From contig JASEHK010000092.1 in NCBI GenBank assembly GCA_030018875.1, positions 432 through 6,164 of the forward strand: a stretch of 5,733 bases of DNA, in the 5' to 3' direction. Below are positions 1 to 5,215 of this stretch, in pieces; positions within the stretch are counted from its first letter, which is position 1; each line of letters opens with the position of its first letter. The notes beneath the pieces are model-generated. The model did not search any database. It worked only from the letters and a program-made list of their open reading frames with translations, and had not been told where the DNA came from. The stretch is from Endomicrobiia bacterium. GTDB taxonomy: Bacteria; Elusimicrobiota; Endomicrobiia; PHAN01. The translations under genes were made by a program, and so were the position numbers.

Positions 1-883
1 CGGCCGCCTCGCGCAGGCTCTGGTCTTTCTCGTTCAAAATCATCTCTCTGATATTAGGCGCGGATTGGGCGTCGCGCAGAATGCCCAGCGAACGCACGGC
101 GCTTATCTTGACGTCCTTATCCCAGTCGGCCATGCGCTCTCTTAAAGCGCTCAATGCCTCGAGGGCACCGAGCTCGGCGACGGCTTCGGCGGACTTGGCG
201 CGCACGGCTTTCTCGGAACTTTTGAGACCTGCGATGAATATGTCGGCGCCTTTCTTGTTGCCCATTTTCGCCAGCGCCATCCATGCCGCGTCCGCGACAC
301 GGGCGTCGCCGTCTTTTGTGGCGTCTTCAAGTTGTTTGATTGAAGATGTGTCTTTTATATCGCCGAGAGCGGCGATTGCTTTTATCCTGTTGTTCTGAGC
401 GGTGAAATATTTTACACGCTCGGAAATCGTCGGAGAACTCGAGAGTTTCGACACGGTGAAAGCGAGTGTCTTAAGGTGCGACACTCCCGCGCGGTCGTTC
501 AGCGAAACAAGCGCGCGAACGGCCTGTATCTTAACGTTGACGTCTTTGTCATCAAGAGACGCCTTCACGCGCGAAGCCGAAAAAACCGACGGGCGCTCAC
601 GGATTATCTCAAGCGCCCTGATGCGCATGTCCGACGAAGGATTTTTCAAGGCCGAGTATATCGCCTCTATGTATTCGTTTGATTTCTGCGCGGCGGCGGG
701 ACTCGCCGACGAAGATGCTGACGAAGGCGACCCCTTTGCCGCAACCATAGGAGTGGCGAGCGGTTTACGGGAGGACACGGTCTCCACTGCGAATGAGCGG
801 GCTATGAAAAACACAAGCGCGACCGCGACCGCCAAGACAGAGGTCTTAACCAAGATATCTCTCAAAGAATCTCTTTTTTTCAT
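1..883 (-). CDS. HEAT-repeat protein with N-terminal signal/anchor segment (C-terminus cut by window edge)
   Basis: An open frame runs from ATG at 883 to the left edge with no stop, giving the first 294 residues. Residues 2-8 are rich in Lys/Arg, followed by a hydrophobic stretch at about 11-28 and a possible signal-peptidase site after Ser-Phe-Ala (residue 32). It is therefore exported or membrane-anchored. A Ser/Ala/Pro-rich linker (about 41-66) leads into helical repeats from about residue 70 to the end, with the HEAT pattern of an Asp before a Val-Arg/Lys-x-x-Ala-Ala-x-x-Leu-Gly helix (for example around 114-128, 164-175, 193-208, 226-239 and 256-268). HEAT arrays are protein-binding scaffolds; no enzymatic motif is seen. 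The start lies inside the end of tgt, a 38-nt overlap. It is preferred because later candidate starts would remove the basic residues before the hydrophobic segment. The binding partner is unknown. Confidence 0.85.
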   Translation of the reverse strand, partial: MKKRDSLRDILVKTSVLAVAVALVFFIARSFAVETVSSRKPLATPMVAAKGSPSSASSSASPAAAQKSNEYIEAIYSALKNPSSDMRIRALEIIRERPSVFSASRVKASLDDKDVNVKIQAVRALVSLNDRAGVSHLKTLAFTVSKLSSSPTISERVKYFTAQNNRIKAIAALGDIKDTSSIKQLEDATKDGDARVADAAWMALAKMGNKKGADIFIAGLKSSEKAVRAKSAEAVAELGALEALSALRERMADWDKDVKISAVRSLGILRDAQSAPNIREMILNEKDQSLREAA

Positions 884-1982
884 CAGCGTAAGCCCCACGG
901 AATACGGCGTCTCTTATTACGGCCATTAATTTTATCATAAAAAAAATATTGTGCAAACTCAGGAGCCGGCCGGCCAGAAACTCGCCCGAGCGAAAAAGGT
1001 GACTTATGAAAGCGCGGGAGTACCGACGGCACGCCGCGCACCGGCAGTTTTCGTCAAGAGGCCCGAAATCCGAGCGGAACCGTTCGTTAGTAATGTTCAG
1101 TTTGCCCGAAAAAGTAAACGCCTGGGCGTTTCGGGCATTGCGGGTCGGGAGCACGCAGTCGAACATATCAACGCCGCGCTCGACGGCCTCCCAGATGTCT
1201 TCCGGCGTTCCGAGCCCCATAAAGTATCTGGGGCTCGAGGCGGGCAGTTTTTCAAGCGAGGCCTCAAGCGCCGGGAGCATCACTTCGCGGGGCTCGCCGA
1301 CGGAAAGGCCGCCCACGGCATAACCGTCGAAGCCGATATCAACGAGGGCCGCCGCGCTTTCGCCCCTTATATCCGTATACATTCCGCCTTGCGCTATTCC
1401 AAACAGAAGCTGCCTTGTTCCGTCGGCGGCCGATGGGCGGCGTGATTCTTCGAAAGCATCCTTGGAGCGGCGCGCCCATCTGGCGGTAAGCTCCATCGAA
1501 GCCGCCGCATGATTTTTCGTAGTCGGATATTCGAGGCATTCGTCGAGGCACATTGATATGTCGGCGCCGGCCGTCGAGGCCTGAAAAGAAACCATCTTTT
1601 CGGGCGTCAGAAATACCTCGCCGCCATCTATGTGAGAGCGGAAACGCGCGCCCTCTTCGGTGATCTTTCTGAAGTTGGCCAGAGAAAAAATCTGGTAGCC
1701 GCCCGAATCCGTCAGCAAGGGTCCCTTCCACGAAATAAAATCGTGAAGCCCTCCGGCCTTATCCAGGATGTCCGGCCCGGGGCGCAGATACATGTGATAT
1801 GCGTTATTGAGGATGATTTCGGCGCCCAGCGCGATGACATCCTCGACGGAAAGGGTCTTGATTGTGCCATGCGTGCCGACGGGCATGAAGACGGGCGTGC
1901 GGATTTCGCCGTGCGGAGTGCGCAGAAGGCCAAGGCGGGACTTCGTTTTGTCGTCGGATTTAACGACTTCGAAAATGTTCAT
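846..1982 (-). CDS. tgt: Queuine/preQ1 tRNA-guanine transglycosylase (Tgt)
   Basis: This 378-residue protein matches bacterial Tgt in length and throughout its sequence. Bacterial Tgt exchanges guanine-34 of tRNA-Asp, -Asn, -His and -Tyr for preQ1 in the queuosine pathway, in the cytoplasm. Visible landmarks are TPVFMPVGT near residue 29; TDSGG with Asp92, the general acid/base position; the LDEC substrate-pocket motif (Asp147, Cys149); the AVGGLSVGE loop at 222-230; DMFDC with Asp275, matching the E. coli nucleophile Asp264; and the zinc site Cys313, Cys315, Cys318 and His344. All key residues are present, so it should be active. The frame stays open upstream to 2273, but family alignment and the TGATG junction with the HD gene place the start at 1982. 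That 1-nt stop/start sharing and the lack of a clear Shine-Dalgarno sequence suggest translation coupled to the upstream gene. The usual neighbours queA and yajC/secD are absent here. Confidence 0.97.
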   Translation of the reverse strand: MNIFEVVKSDDKTKSRLGLLRTPHGEIRTPVFMPVGTHGTIKTLSVEDVIALGAEIILNNAYHMYLRPGPDILDKAGGLHDFISWKGPLLTDSGGYQIFSLANFRKITEEGARFRSHIDGGEVFLTPEKMVSFQASTAGADISMCLDECLEYPTTKNHAAASMELTARWARRSKDAFEESRRPSAADGTRQLLFGIAQGGMYTDIRGESAAALVDIGFDGYAVGGLSVGEPREVMLPALEASLEKLPASSPRYFMGLGTPEDIWEAVERGVDMFDCVLPTRNARNAQAFTFSGKLNITNERFRSDFGPLDENCRCAACRRYSRAFISHLFRSGEFLAGRLLSLHNIFFMIKLMAVIRDAVFRGAYADEKKRFFERYLG

Positions 1983-2632
1983 CACATGCGGGAGTTGTTG
2001 ATGTAAAAGTCGAATCCGCAACCCAAGTATTTTGCGGCCTGGCGGCAGAACTTGATGCGGGCAAGGAAAGTGTCGAAGAACTCCATAATGGGGCAGATAT
2101 TTTCGTCCACGTCGAGGCGCAAATATATCATGCGCTCGGCTCTCTCGACGGAAACCGCGGAGTTCAGACAGGCGTAATTGACCATGTCGTGGGAATCGAA
2201 ACGACTCAGGTCTTTTTGGCGCACGCGGGCGCGATGGACGTCGGACTTGTCTCCCAAAATCACGGCGGCGCACACAGGGCTCACGGGATCCAGCCCCTTG
2301 TCCTCGTGGCTGCCGACGGCGCTTATTATCTTGATTATGTCGTCGTAGGGCATCTTGTTTTCCATGAGATTCAGCGAAAGGACGGCGCCGATTTGCGCGT
2401 GGTCTTCCTGGGAGATGGCGTTCCCGATATCGTGGAGATAGCCGGCGATCTTCGCGTGCTCGACTTCAATCTCAGGATAGCCGAGCGACTCAAGAACGTA
2501 TCCGGCGGCGAAAGATGAGACCGCGGCGTGCCTGAGGCCATGGTCCTTGAAACCTATCGCCCTAAAGTTATCGTCGGCAGTCTTGAGATAAACCGCCACT
2601 TCTTTGTCATTTTTTATTTCGTCGAATTTCAT
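1982..2632 (-). CDS. HD-domain metal-dependent phosphohydrolase, substrate unknown
   Basis: This 216-residue protein contains an HD hydrolase domain. The metal ligands are recognisable as His35 (in GLRHA), His67-Asp68 (in YLHDIGN) and probably Asp128 (in ILGDKSD). His78 and His109-Glu110 are additional conserved-looking polar positions that could bind a second metal. HD proteins of this size hydrolyse phosphate esters or nucleotides, but the sequence does not identify the substrate. No signal peptide or membrane segment is seen, so it is likely cytoplasmic. No strong Shine-Dalgarno sequence precedes the ATG. The gene follows the BMC vertex-protein gene after 39 nt and its stop TGA shares a base with the tgt start. 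A nucleotide or sugar-phosphate substrate would fit the operon, but that is inference only. Confidence 0.85.
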   Translation of the reverse strand: MKFDEIKNDKEVAVYLKTADDNFRAIGFKDHGLRHAAVSSFAAGYVLESLGYPEIEVEHAKIAGYLHDIGNAISQEDHAQIGAVLSLNLMENKMPYDDIIKIISAVGSHEDKGLDPVSPVCAAVILGDKSDVHRARVRQKDLSRFDSHDMVNYACLNSAVSVERAERMIYLRLDVDENICPIMEFFDTFLARIKFCRQAAKYLGCGFDFYINNSRM

Positions 2633-2671
2633 AAGAGATTTTTGCTCAAGGGAGGCGGGACTACATACGCG

Positions 2672-2968
2672 TCAGTGCCATTTGCAGGTCTTGCCGCCGA
2701 CGGTGGCCGAATCAACGACACCGCAGACTATGGTCCTGACGGGAGCTTTTTTGTCGGCGAGTATTCCTCTGGCGGAGTTTCCCTCGTCAATCACAAGAAC
2801 CATATCGCCGATGCCGGCGGACAGGTTCTTCTCAACGGCAAGAACAGGCTCGCCGAGCAGTTCGCCCGTCATAGGATCGGCCGGAGCGACCAGAAGCAAC
2901 TTGGCGCCATCCAGCGACTTGTGTTTGCGCGTGGCCCAAAGATTTCCGACTACTTTTGCTATGAACAT
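2672..2968 (-). CDS. Bacterial microcompartment vertex protein, EutN/CcmL family (BMC-P), copy 1
   Basis: This 98-residue protein has the whole EutN/CcmL (Pfam BMC-P) pattern: an opening FIAKVVGNLWAT strand, SLDGAKLLLV at 18-27, an SAGIGDMVLVI strand at 50-60, the NSARG turn at 64-68 and a closing CGVVDS strand at 82-87. These proteins form pentamers that cap the vertices of icosahedral BMC shells. The start at 2968 is chosen over an in-frame ATG at 3022 because family homology begins there and GGAG lies 9 nt upstream. Two details differ from the usual family pattern and from copy 2: the common Pro-Val-Asp near residue 76 is Pro-Val-Arg (76-78), and the tail ends in Thr-Cys-Lys-Trp-His. The protein is about the normal family length. 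It follows copy 2 after an 85-nt gap that contains a hairpin-forming repeat. Confidence 0.93.
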   Translation of the reverse strand: MFIAKVVGNLWATRKHKSLDGAKLLLVAPADPMTGELLGEPVLAVEKNLSAGIGDMVLVIDEGNSARGILADKKAPVRTIVCGVVDSATVGGKTCKWH

Positions 2969-2977
2969 TTTAGTAAT

Positions 2978-2981
2978 CTCC
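2978..2981 (-). promoter_or_regulatory. Ribosome binding site (GGAG) for BMC-P copy 1
   Basis: GGAG on the minus strand sits 9 nt before the ATG at 2968. It is the clearest Shine-Dalgarno sequence in the window and fixes the start of this vertex-protein gene downstream of the longer open frame. It lies immediately beyond the hairpin repeat at 2983-3057, so folding of that repeat could influence access to it. Confidence 0.7.
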
Positions 2982-2982
2982 G

Positions 2983-3057
2983 GTAGCGGGCGAAACCTGT
3001 CACGCCTTGGCGGGATTGCCATTCGCCGAATCAGCGAAATAGCAATTCCGCCGCTAC
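2983..3057. repeat. Nested inverted repeat/hairpin element between the two BMC-P genes
   Basis: The outer arms GTAGCGG (2983-2989) and CCGCTAC (3051-3057) are perfect complements. The inner arms GGCGGGATTGC (3009-3019) and GCAATTCCGCC (3042-3052) pair at 10 of 11 positions, and TTCGC/GCGAA pairs form the tip (3022-3040). The inner and outer arms overlap on the right side, so alternative folds are possible. The element fills almost all of the 85-nt gap and includes the TAG stop of BMC-P copy 2. There is no T-run after the stem in the direction of transcription, which argues against an intrinsic terminator. It may be a REP/MITE-like dispersed repeat or an mRNA processing or stability element that sets the ratio of the two shell proteins. 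Confidence 0.7.
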
Positions 3058-3341
3058 ACCGACTGTTTCAAATTCACTCCGTCTATGATGCCGAGTATCG
3101 CGGCGTCGACAGGAGGAGTGTCTTTAAGTCCCGTGCCGCCGATGCCGACGGCGGCCTCGCGCGAAGCCACCCAAAAAACGAACTCGCCGGCCCCGGCCCC
3201 GACGGCGTCCGCGGCAACCAGCGGGTCGCCATGAGGTTTTTTATCCCAGCCGACAGGCTGTATAAGAAGGAGTTTAATGCCTTCCAGCGACGAAACTTTT
3301 TTGGTGGCCATCACGCGGCCGATGACTTTTGCAGCTTTCAT
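3054..3341 (-). CDS. Bacterial microcompartment vertex protein, EutN/CcmL family (BMC-P), copy 2
   Basis: This 95-residue protein is a second, clearly different member of the EutN/CcmL pentamer family. Landmarks are KVIGRVMATKK at 5-15, SLEGIKLLLIQP at 18-29, the DAVGAGAGEFVFW segment at 45-57, REAAVGIG at 61-68 and PVDAAILGIID at 77-87, which keeps the usual Pro-Val-Asp. BMC loci commonly encode more than one BMC-P paralogue, and their products occupy shell vertices. The stop is TAG. Upstream there are only purine-rich, SD-like runs (AGGGAAA about 11-17 nt before the ATG), not an ideally spaced site. It lies 46 nt downstream of the lipoprotein gene. No hexameric shell protein (BMC-H/T) is present within the window, so shell assembly depends on genes outside it. 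Confidence 0.93.
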   Translation of the reverse strand: MKAAKVIGRVMATKKVSSLEGIKLLLIQPVGWDKKPHGDPLVAADAVGAGAGEFVFWVASREAAVGIGGTGLKDTPPVDAAILGIIDGVNLKQSV

Positions 3342-3360
3342 CGTCTATTATTTCCCTACC

Positions 3361-3388
3361 CCCTGACTACTAATCCCTGTCTACCTGT
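3361..3388. repeat. Degenerate 14-bp tandem repeat in the leader of BMC-P copy 2
   Basis: Two adjacent 14-mers, CCCTGACTACTAAT (3361-3374) and CCCTGTCTACCTGT (3375-3388), agree at 10 of 14 positions. On the transcribed strand they read as a purine-rich series of AGG/GGGG motifs ahead of the vertex-protein start. This occupies most of the 46-nt gap after the lipoprotein gene. It could be slippage-derived filler or a weak set of ribosome-binding-like sequences. Confidence 0.4.
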
Positions 3389-3999
3389 TATCTGGGCACT
3401 GTTTTTATCAAATATCTTACCAGACCGTTAAGCGTCGTCGAGATATCGAGGCCTTCGTAAGTATAATCGTTCGACCATACTACCTCGCGAGTGCCGACGT
3501 CGCGCAGAGTGGCCGAGATGCCGACGATGGCGTTCGAGACTATTATCTGATTGTCCTCTTTGAGTCCGAATGCCGAGCCGAATGAATAAATACTCGAACC
3601 GGGTATCTCTGTAAGATTCTGATTGACGATTCTCTGCTCGCCGGGCTTCTGCAACATTATCAGATACCTCTTTTCGGGATTATAAGTTCTGACGCTTCCG
3701 CCGACAATGGCGTCGGCCGACGAGGCATCGTCGGTAACGCTGTATCCCGCGCGTATAAATTCTGAGACGAAAGCGTCCCTGACGACGGCGCCGGAGTTTT
3801 CGAAAGTCGTGACGGGTTTAAACTCCTCGACGTAAATCCTGCGAATCGAAGAAAAATTGTAACCGGCTTTATATGACGCTCTCGGAGTCGCGCAACCGGA
3901 GAGCAACATTGCCGAGACCAATAATAGCGTCAGAGCCGAGACCGCGAAGTCCCGAGAAAAACCGCGGCGATAAGTTGTGAGGGAGACAGGCGTTTTCAT
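3388..3999 (-). CDS. Putative outer-membrane lipoprotein, function unknown
   Basis: This 203-residue protein has a basic N-terminus (Arg11, Arg12, Arg16), a hydrophobic segment at about 18-34 and the lipobox Leu-Ser-Gly-Cys with Cys36 as the lipidation site, so it is exported and lipid-anchored. The mature part begins with an IRRIYVEEFKP-like strand (52-62), then an amphipathic helix with DAFVSEFIRAGYSV (75-88) and a SADAIVGGSV strand (94-103). It ends with a predicted strand pair, including REVVWSNDYTYEG. This alternation resembles small CsgG/TolB-N-like or DUF4136-type lipoproteins, but I cannot assign a family firmly. The start overlaps the TPR gene stop as ATGA, implying coupled translation. 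It may act with the TPR protein in the envelope. Its presence between isomerase and microcompartment genes is unexpected. Confidence 0.85.
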   Translation of the reverse strand: MKTPVSLTTYRRGFSRDFAVSALTLLLVSAMLLSGCATPRASYKAGYNFSSIRRIYVEEFKPVTTFENSGAVVRDAFVSEFIRAGYSVTDDASSADAIVGGSVRTYNPEKRYLIMLQKPGEQRIVNQNLTEIPGSSIYSFGSAFGLKEDNQIIVSNAIVGISATLRDVGTREVVWSNDYTYEGLDISTTLNGLVRYLIKTVPR

Positions 4000-4481
4000 T
4001 TTTTTATGCCGAGCAGGATTTCAATCTGCTCAATGTGCCTGACGGCTATTTCCCTGAACTTTTTGTTTCGCGCGACGCTCAGGAACATTTTCCATTCTTC
4101 AAGCGCCTGGACGGGCATGGACTTTTTTTCGTACAGCATCGCAAGCGTGTAACGGGCCGGCGGGAGGTCGGGGTCGCGCTCAAGCGCCTCTTTGAGATTG
4201 GCGTATGAGAGGTCGTATTCGTCTCTTTGAAGATGCACTATGCCCAAAGCCATAAAACGCTCCGCCGTGGGGTTGTCGTCAACGGCGTCGTTTAAGATTT
4301 CAATGGCCTCGGCGGTCTTGCCGGCATCGGCGTATTTAAGCCCAAGTTTGAGCAGTTCATCGTCGGGGCCGCCGCGCTCGCGGGCGGAAAGTATTCCGAC
4401 CGCAAACACACCGGACAAGGCGACGGCCAAAAATACGGCGTGCGCGGCTTTCAGAAGTCCGGAGCGACGGGCGATTTTCAT
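3996..4481 (-). CDS. Exported TPR-repeat protein
   Basis: This 161-residue protein has a basic start (Lys2, Arg5, Arg6, Lys11), a hydrophobic stretch at about 13-31 and a possible signal-peptidase site near Leu-Ser-Ala (33), or else stays as a membrane anchor. About three tetratricopeptide repeats follow, at roughly 41-74, 75-107 and 108-139, with typical TPR spacing such as ADAGKTAEAIEILNDAV and the Ala-Leu-x-x-Asp-Pro turn at 99-104. A short C-terminal helix ends in Lys-Lys. TPRs mediate protein-protein contacts; no catalytic motif is seen. It overlaps rpiB upstream and the lipoprotein gene downstream by ATGA at both ends. The most likely partner is the adjacent lipoprotein, as an envelope pair, but this is inferred only from gene order. 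Confidence 0.88.
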   Translation of the reverse strand: MKIARRSGLLKAAHAVFLAVALSGVFAVGILSARERGGPDDELLKLGLKYADAGKTAEAIEILNDAVDDNPTAERFMALGIVHLQRDEYDLSYANLKEALERDPDLPPARYTLAMLYEKKSMPVQALEEWKMFLSVARNKKFREIAVRHIEQIEILLGIKK

Positions 4482-4927
4482 TTCGGGGACTCTTTTTCGA
4501 GAGCGCTGATTTTGGCCGTTCTTTTTTCGTGGCGGCCGCCCTCGAACTTTGTCGCGATAAAATTTTTCAAAGCTTCGGCGGCGGTATTATCGTCGGTAAA
4601 TCTCGCCCCGAGGCAAAGGACATTGGCGTCATTGTGCAGCCGGGACAACCGCGCGTGTTCGGGGGTGCAGGCGAGGGCCGCGCGGATGCCGTCAAACTTA
4701 TTGGCCGCGATGCTCATTCCCAGTCCTGAGCCGCAAACAAGCACTCCGATATCGGCCTTGCCACCCGCGACGGCCTTCGAAACCGCGGCCGCAAAATCCG
4801 GATAGTCGCAAGATATCGCCGAGTCCGTTCCGAAATCGCGGACATCATTACCGAGGGAGGAAGCGAGAGCGGCCAAGGATTTCTTTAATTCGTAACCGGC
4901 GTGGTCGGAGCCGAATGCTATTTTCAT
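4478..4927 (-). CDS. rpiB: Ribose-5-phosphate isomerase B, canonical active site
   Basis: This 149-residue protein matches RpiB along its full length. RpiB interconverts ribose 5-phosphate and ribulose 5-phosphate; relatives act on other aldose phosphates. Catalytic features are intact: SDHAG with Asp8-His9, DYPD at 41-44, the catalytic base Cys65 in CGSGLGMSIAANK, His98 in LHNDAN (E. coli His99), and Arg132 and Arg136 of GGRHEKR for phosphate binding. It has no N- or C-terminal extension that could be an obvious BMC encapsulation peptide. Translation may use AGG within AGTAGG, 7 nt before the ATG; that motif is supplied by the left terminal repeat of the inserted element upstream. Its stop overlaps the TPR gene as ATGA. 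With the second RpiB and two shell vertex proteins nearby, a microcompartment role in sugar-phosphate metabolism is likely, but a housekeeping pentose-phosphate role cannot be excluded. Confidence 0.95.
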   Translation of the reverse strand: MKIAFGSDHAGYELKKSLAALASSLGNDVRDFGTDSAISCDYPDFAAAVSKAVAGGKADIGVLVCGSGLGMSIAANKFDGIRAALACTPEHARLSRLHNDANVLCLGARFTDDNTAAEALKNFIATKFEGGRHEKRTAKISALEKESPK

Positions 4928-5193
4928 CCCGCGCCTACTTTGTATTGTGGATAACTACCTAAACTTTTTGCGATACGTCTTTTAAGTTGTCCGACTGCCT
5001 GCCCTTGATATTTCAAGCGTTTTTCCCTTCCAGTCGCATCTTCGCGCTCTGAATACGCCTCATAATAAATTAGATTAAAATCCCCCTACAGGCCTTTCTT
5101 GTGTTGTTCAATACGTTCTCTCAGATTGTGCGTATATCCGATATAGAGCTCTCCATTCTTGGCAAACTTAAGTATGTAAACGTAATACATCAT
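4924..5193 (-). pseudogene. GIY-YIG family nuclease, interrupted by an in-frame TAG and probably an internal deletion
   Basis: Reading from ATG at 5193 (a second ATG follows at 5190) gives MMYYVYILKF, then the YIG element at 17-19, Arg27 and His31 in the RERIEQH helix, a TAG stop at 5086-5088 (codon 36), and then, in the same frame, FNLIYYEAY with the catalytic Glu, REKRLKYQGQ and LKRRIAKSL, ending at TGA 4924-4926. This matches the small stand-alone GIY-YIG endonucleases (about 80-95 aa). Such proteins normally have a Ser-Thr-Lys-rich loop between the His helix and the YYEAY strand. Only Leu-stop-Gly-Asp remains here, so several residues seem deleted as well as the stop. Because the frame is intact on both sides, decay looks recent. 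TAG also ends BMC-P copy 2 at a normal length, which argues against TAG recoding. The last residues are encoded by the left inverted repeat. Confidence 0.82.
4927..4945 (+). repeat. Left terminal inverted repeat of the GIY-YIG element
   Basis: TCCCGCGCCTACTTTGTAT pairs with the arm at 5196-5214 at 18 of 19 positions. Its outer end touches the rpiB start codon, and on the minus strand it supplies AGTAGG ahead of that ATG. The element may therefore have replaced the original coupled start with its own ribosome-binding-like sequence. Confidence 0.8.
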
Positions 5194-5195
5194 TT

Positions 5196-5214
5196 ATACA
5201 AAGTAGGTGCGGGA
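5196..5214 (-). repeat. Right terminal inverted repeat of the GIY-YIG element
   Basis: On the minus strand this reads TCCCGCACCTACTTTGTAT, the partner of the arm at 4927-4945 with one G/A difference. It begins one base after the TGA of the upstream rpiB-like gene and ends two bases before the first ATG of the GIY-YIG frame, so it fills the gap between the two. Confidence 0.8.
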
Positions 5215-5215
5215 T

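Larger units (their letters stand above)
4927..5214 (-). mobile_element. 288-bp inserted element with terminal inverted repeats and target-site duplication, carrying the GIY-YIG relic
   Basis: The element starts and ends with 19-bp inverted repeats (4927-4945 and 5196-5214), differing at one base, with consensus TCCCGCRCCTACTTTGTAT from the outside inwards. A direct repeat ATGAA (minus strand) flanks it at 5215-5219 and 4923-4927; its exact boundary is ambiguous by a base. Removing the element and one copy rebuilds TTCCAAATGAAAATAGC, in which the stop of the upstream rpiB-like gene and the start of rpiB overlap as ATGA, the same design as two downstream junctions. This is good evidence that the element inserted into that junction and that a target site was duplicated. 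No transposase is encoded. It could be a MITE moved in trans, or a small unit whose own nuclease takes part in mobility. I do not recognise a named family. Confidence 0.75.

Noticed and set aside
81..929. Plus-strand open frames of 105 and 175 codons opposite the HEAT-repeat gene
   Set aside because: The minus strand encodes a clear HEAT-repeat protein through this whole stretch. The plus-strand translations are low-complexity Ser/Ala-rich products with no recognisable domain.
1983..2273. Upstream extension of the tgt frame giving a 475-residue protein
   Set aside because: The extra 97 residues are Arg/Pro-rich, lie inside the HD gene in another frame and have no Tgt counterpart. The family start matches the ATG at 1982.
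2969..3022. Longer start for BMC-P copy 1 at 3022
   Set aside because: The added 18 residues are encoded by the hairpin repeat and precede the normal family N-terminus. GGAG is positioned for the ATG at 2968.
2983..3057. Intrinsic terminator between the BMC-P genes
   Set aside because: The stem is not followed by a T-run on the transcribed strand, and the operon continues downstream.
2604..3431. Plus-strand open frame of 275 codons across both BMC-P genes
   Set aside because: It runs antisense to two recognisable EutN/CcmL genes and through the hairpin repeat. Its translation has no family resemblance, so it is a GC-driven shadow frame.
4924..5193. Functional GIY-YIG gene through TAG readthrough or an alternative genetic code
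   Set aside because: TAG appears to end BMC-P copy 2 at the normal family length, and the nuclease also seems to lack an internal loop, so decay is simpler.
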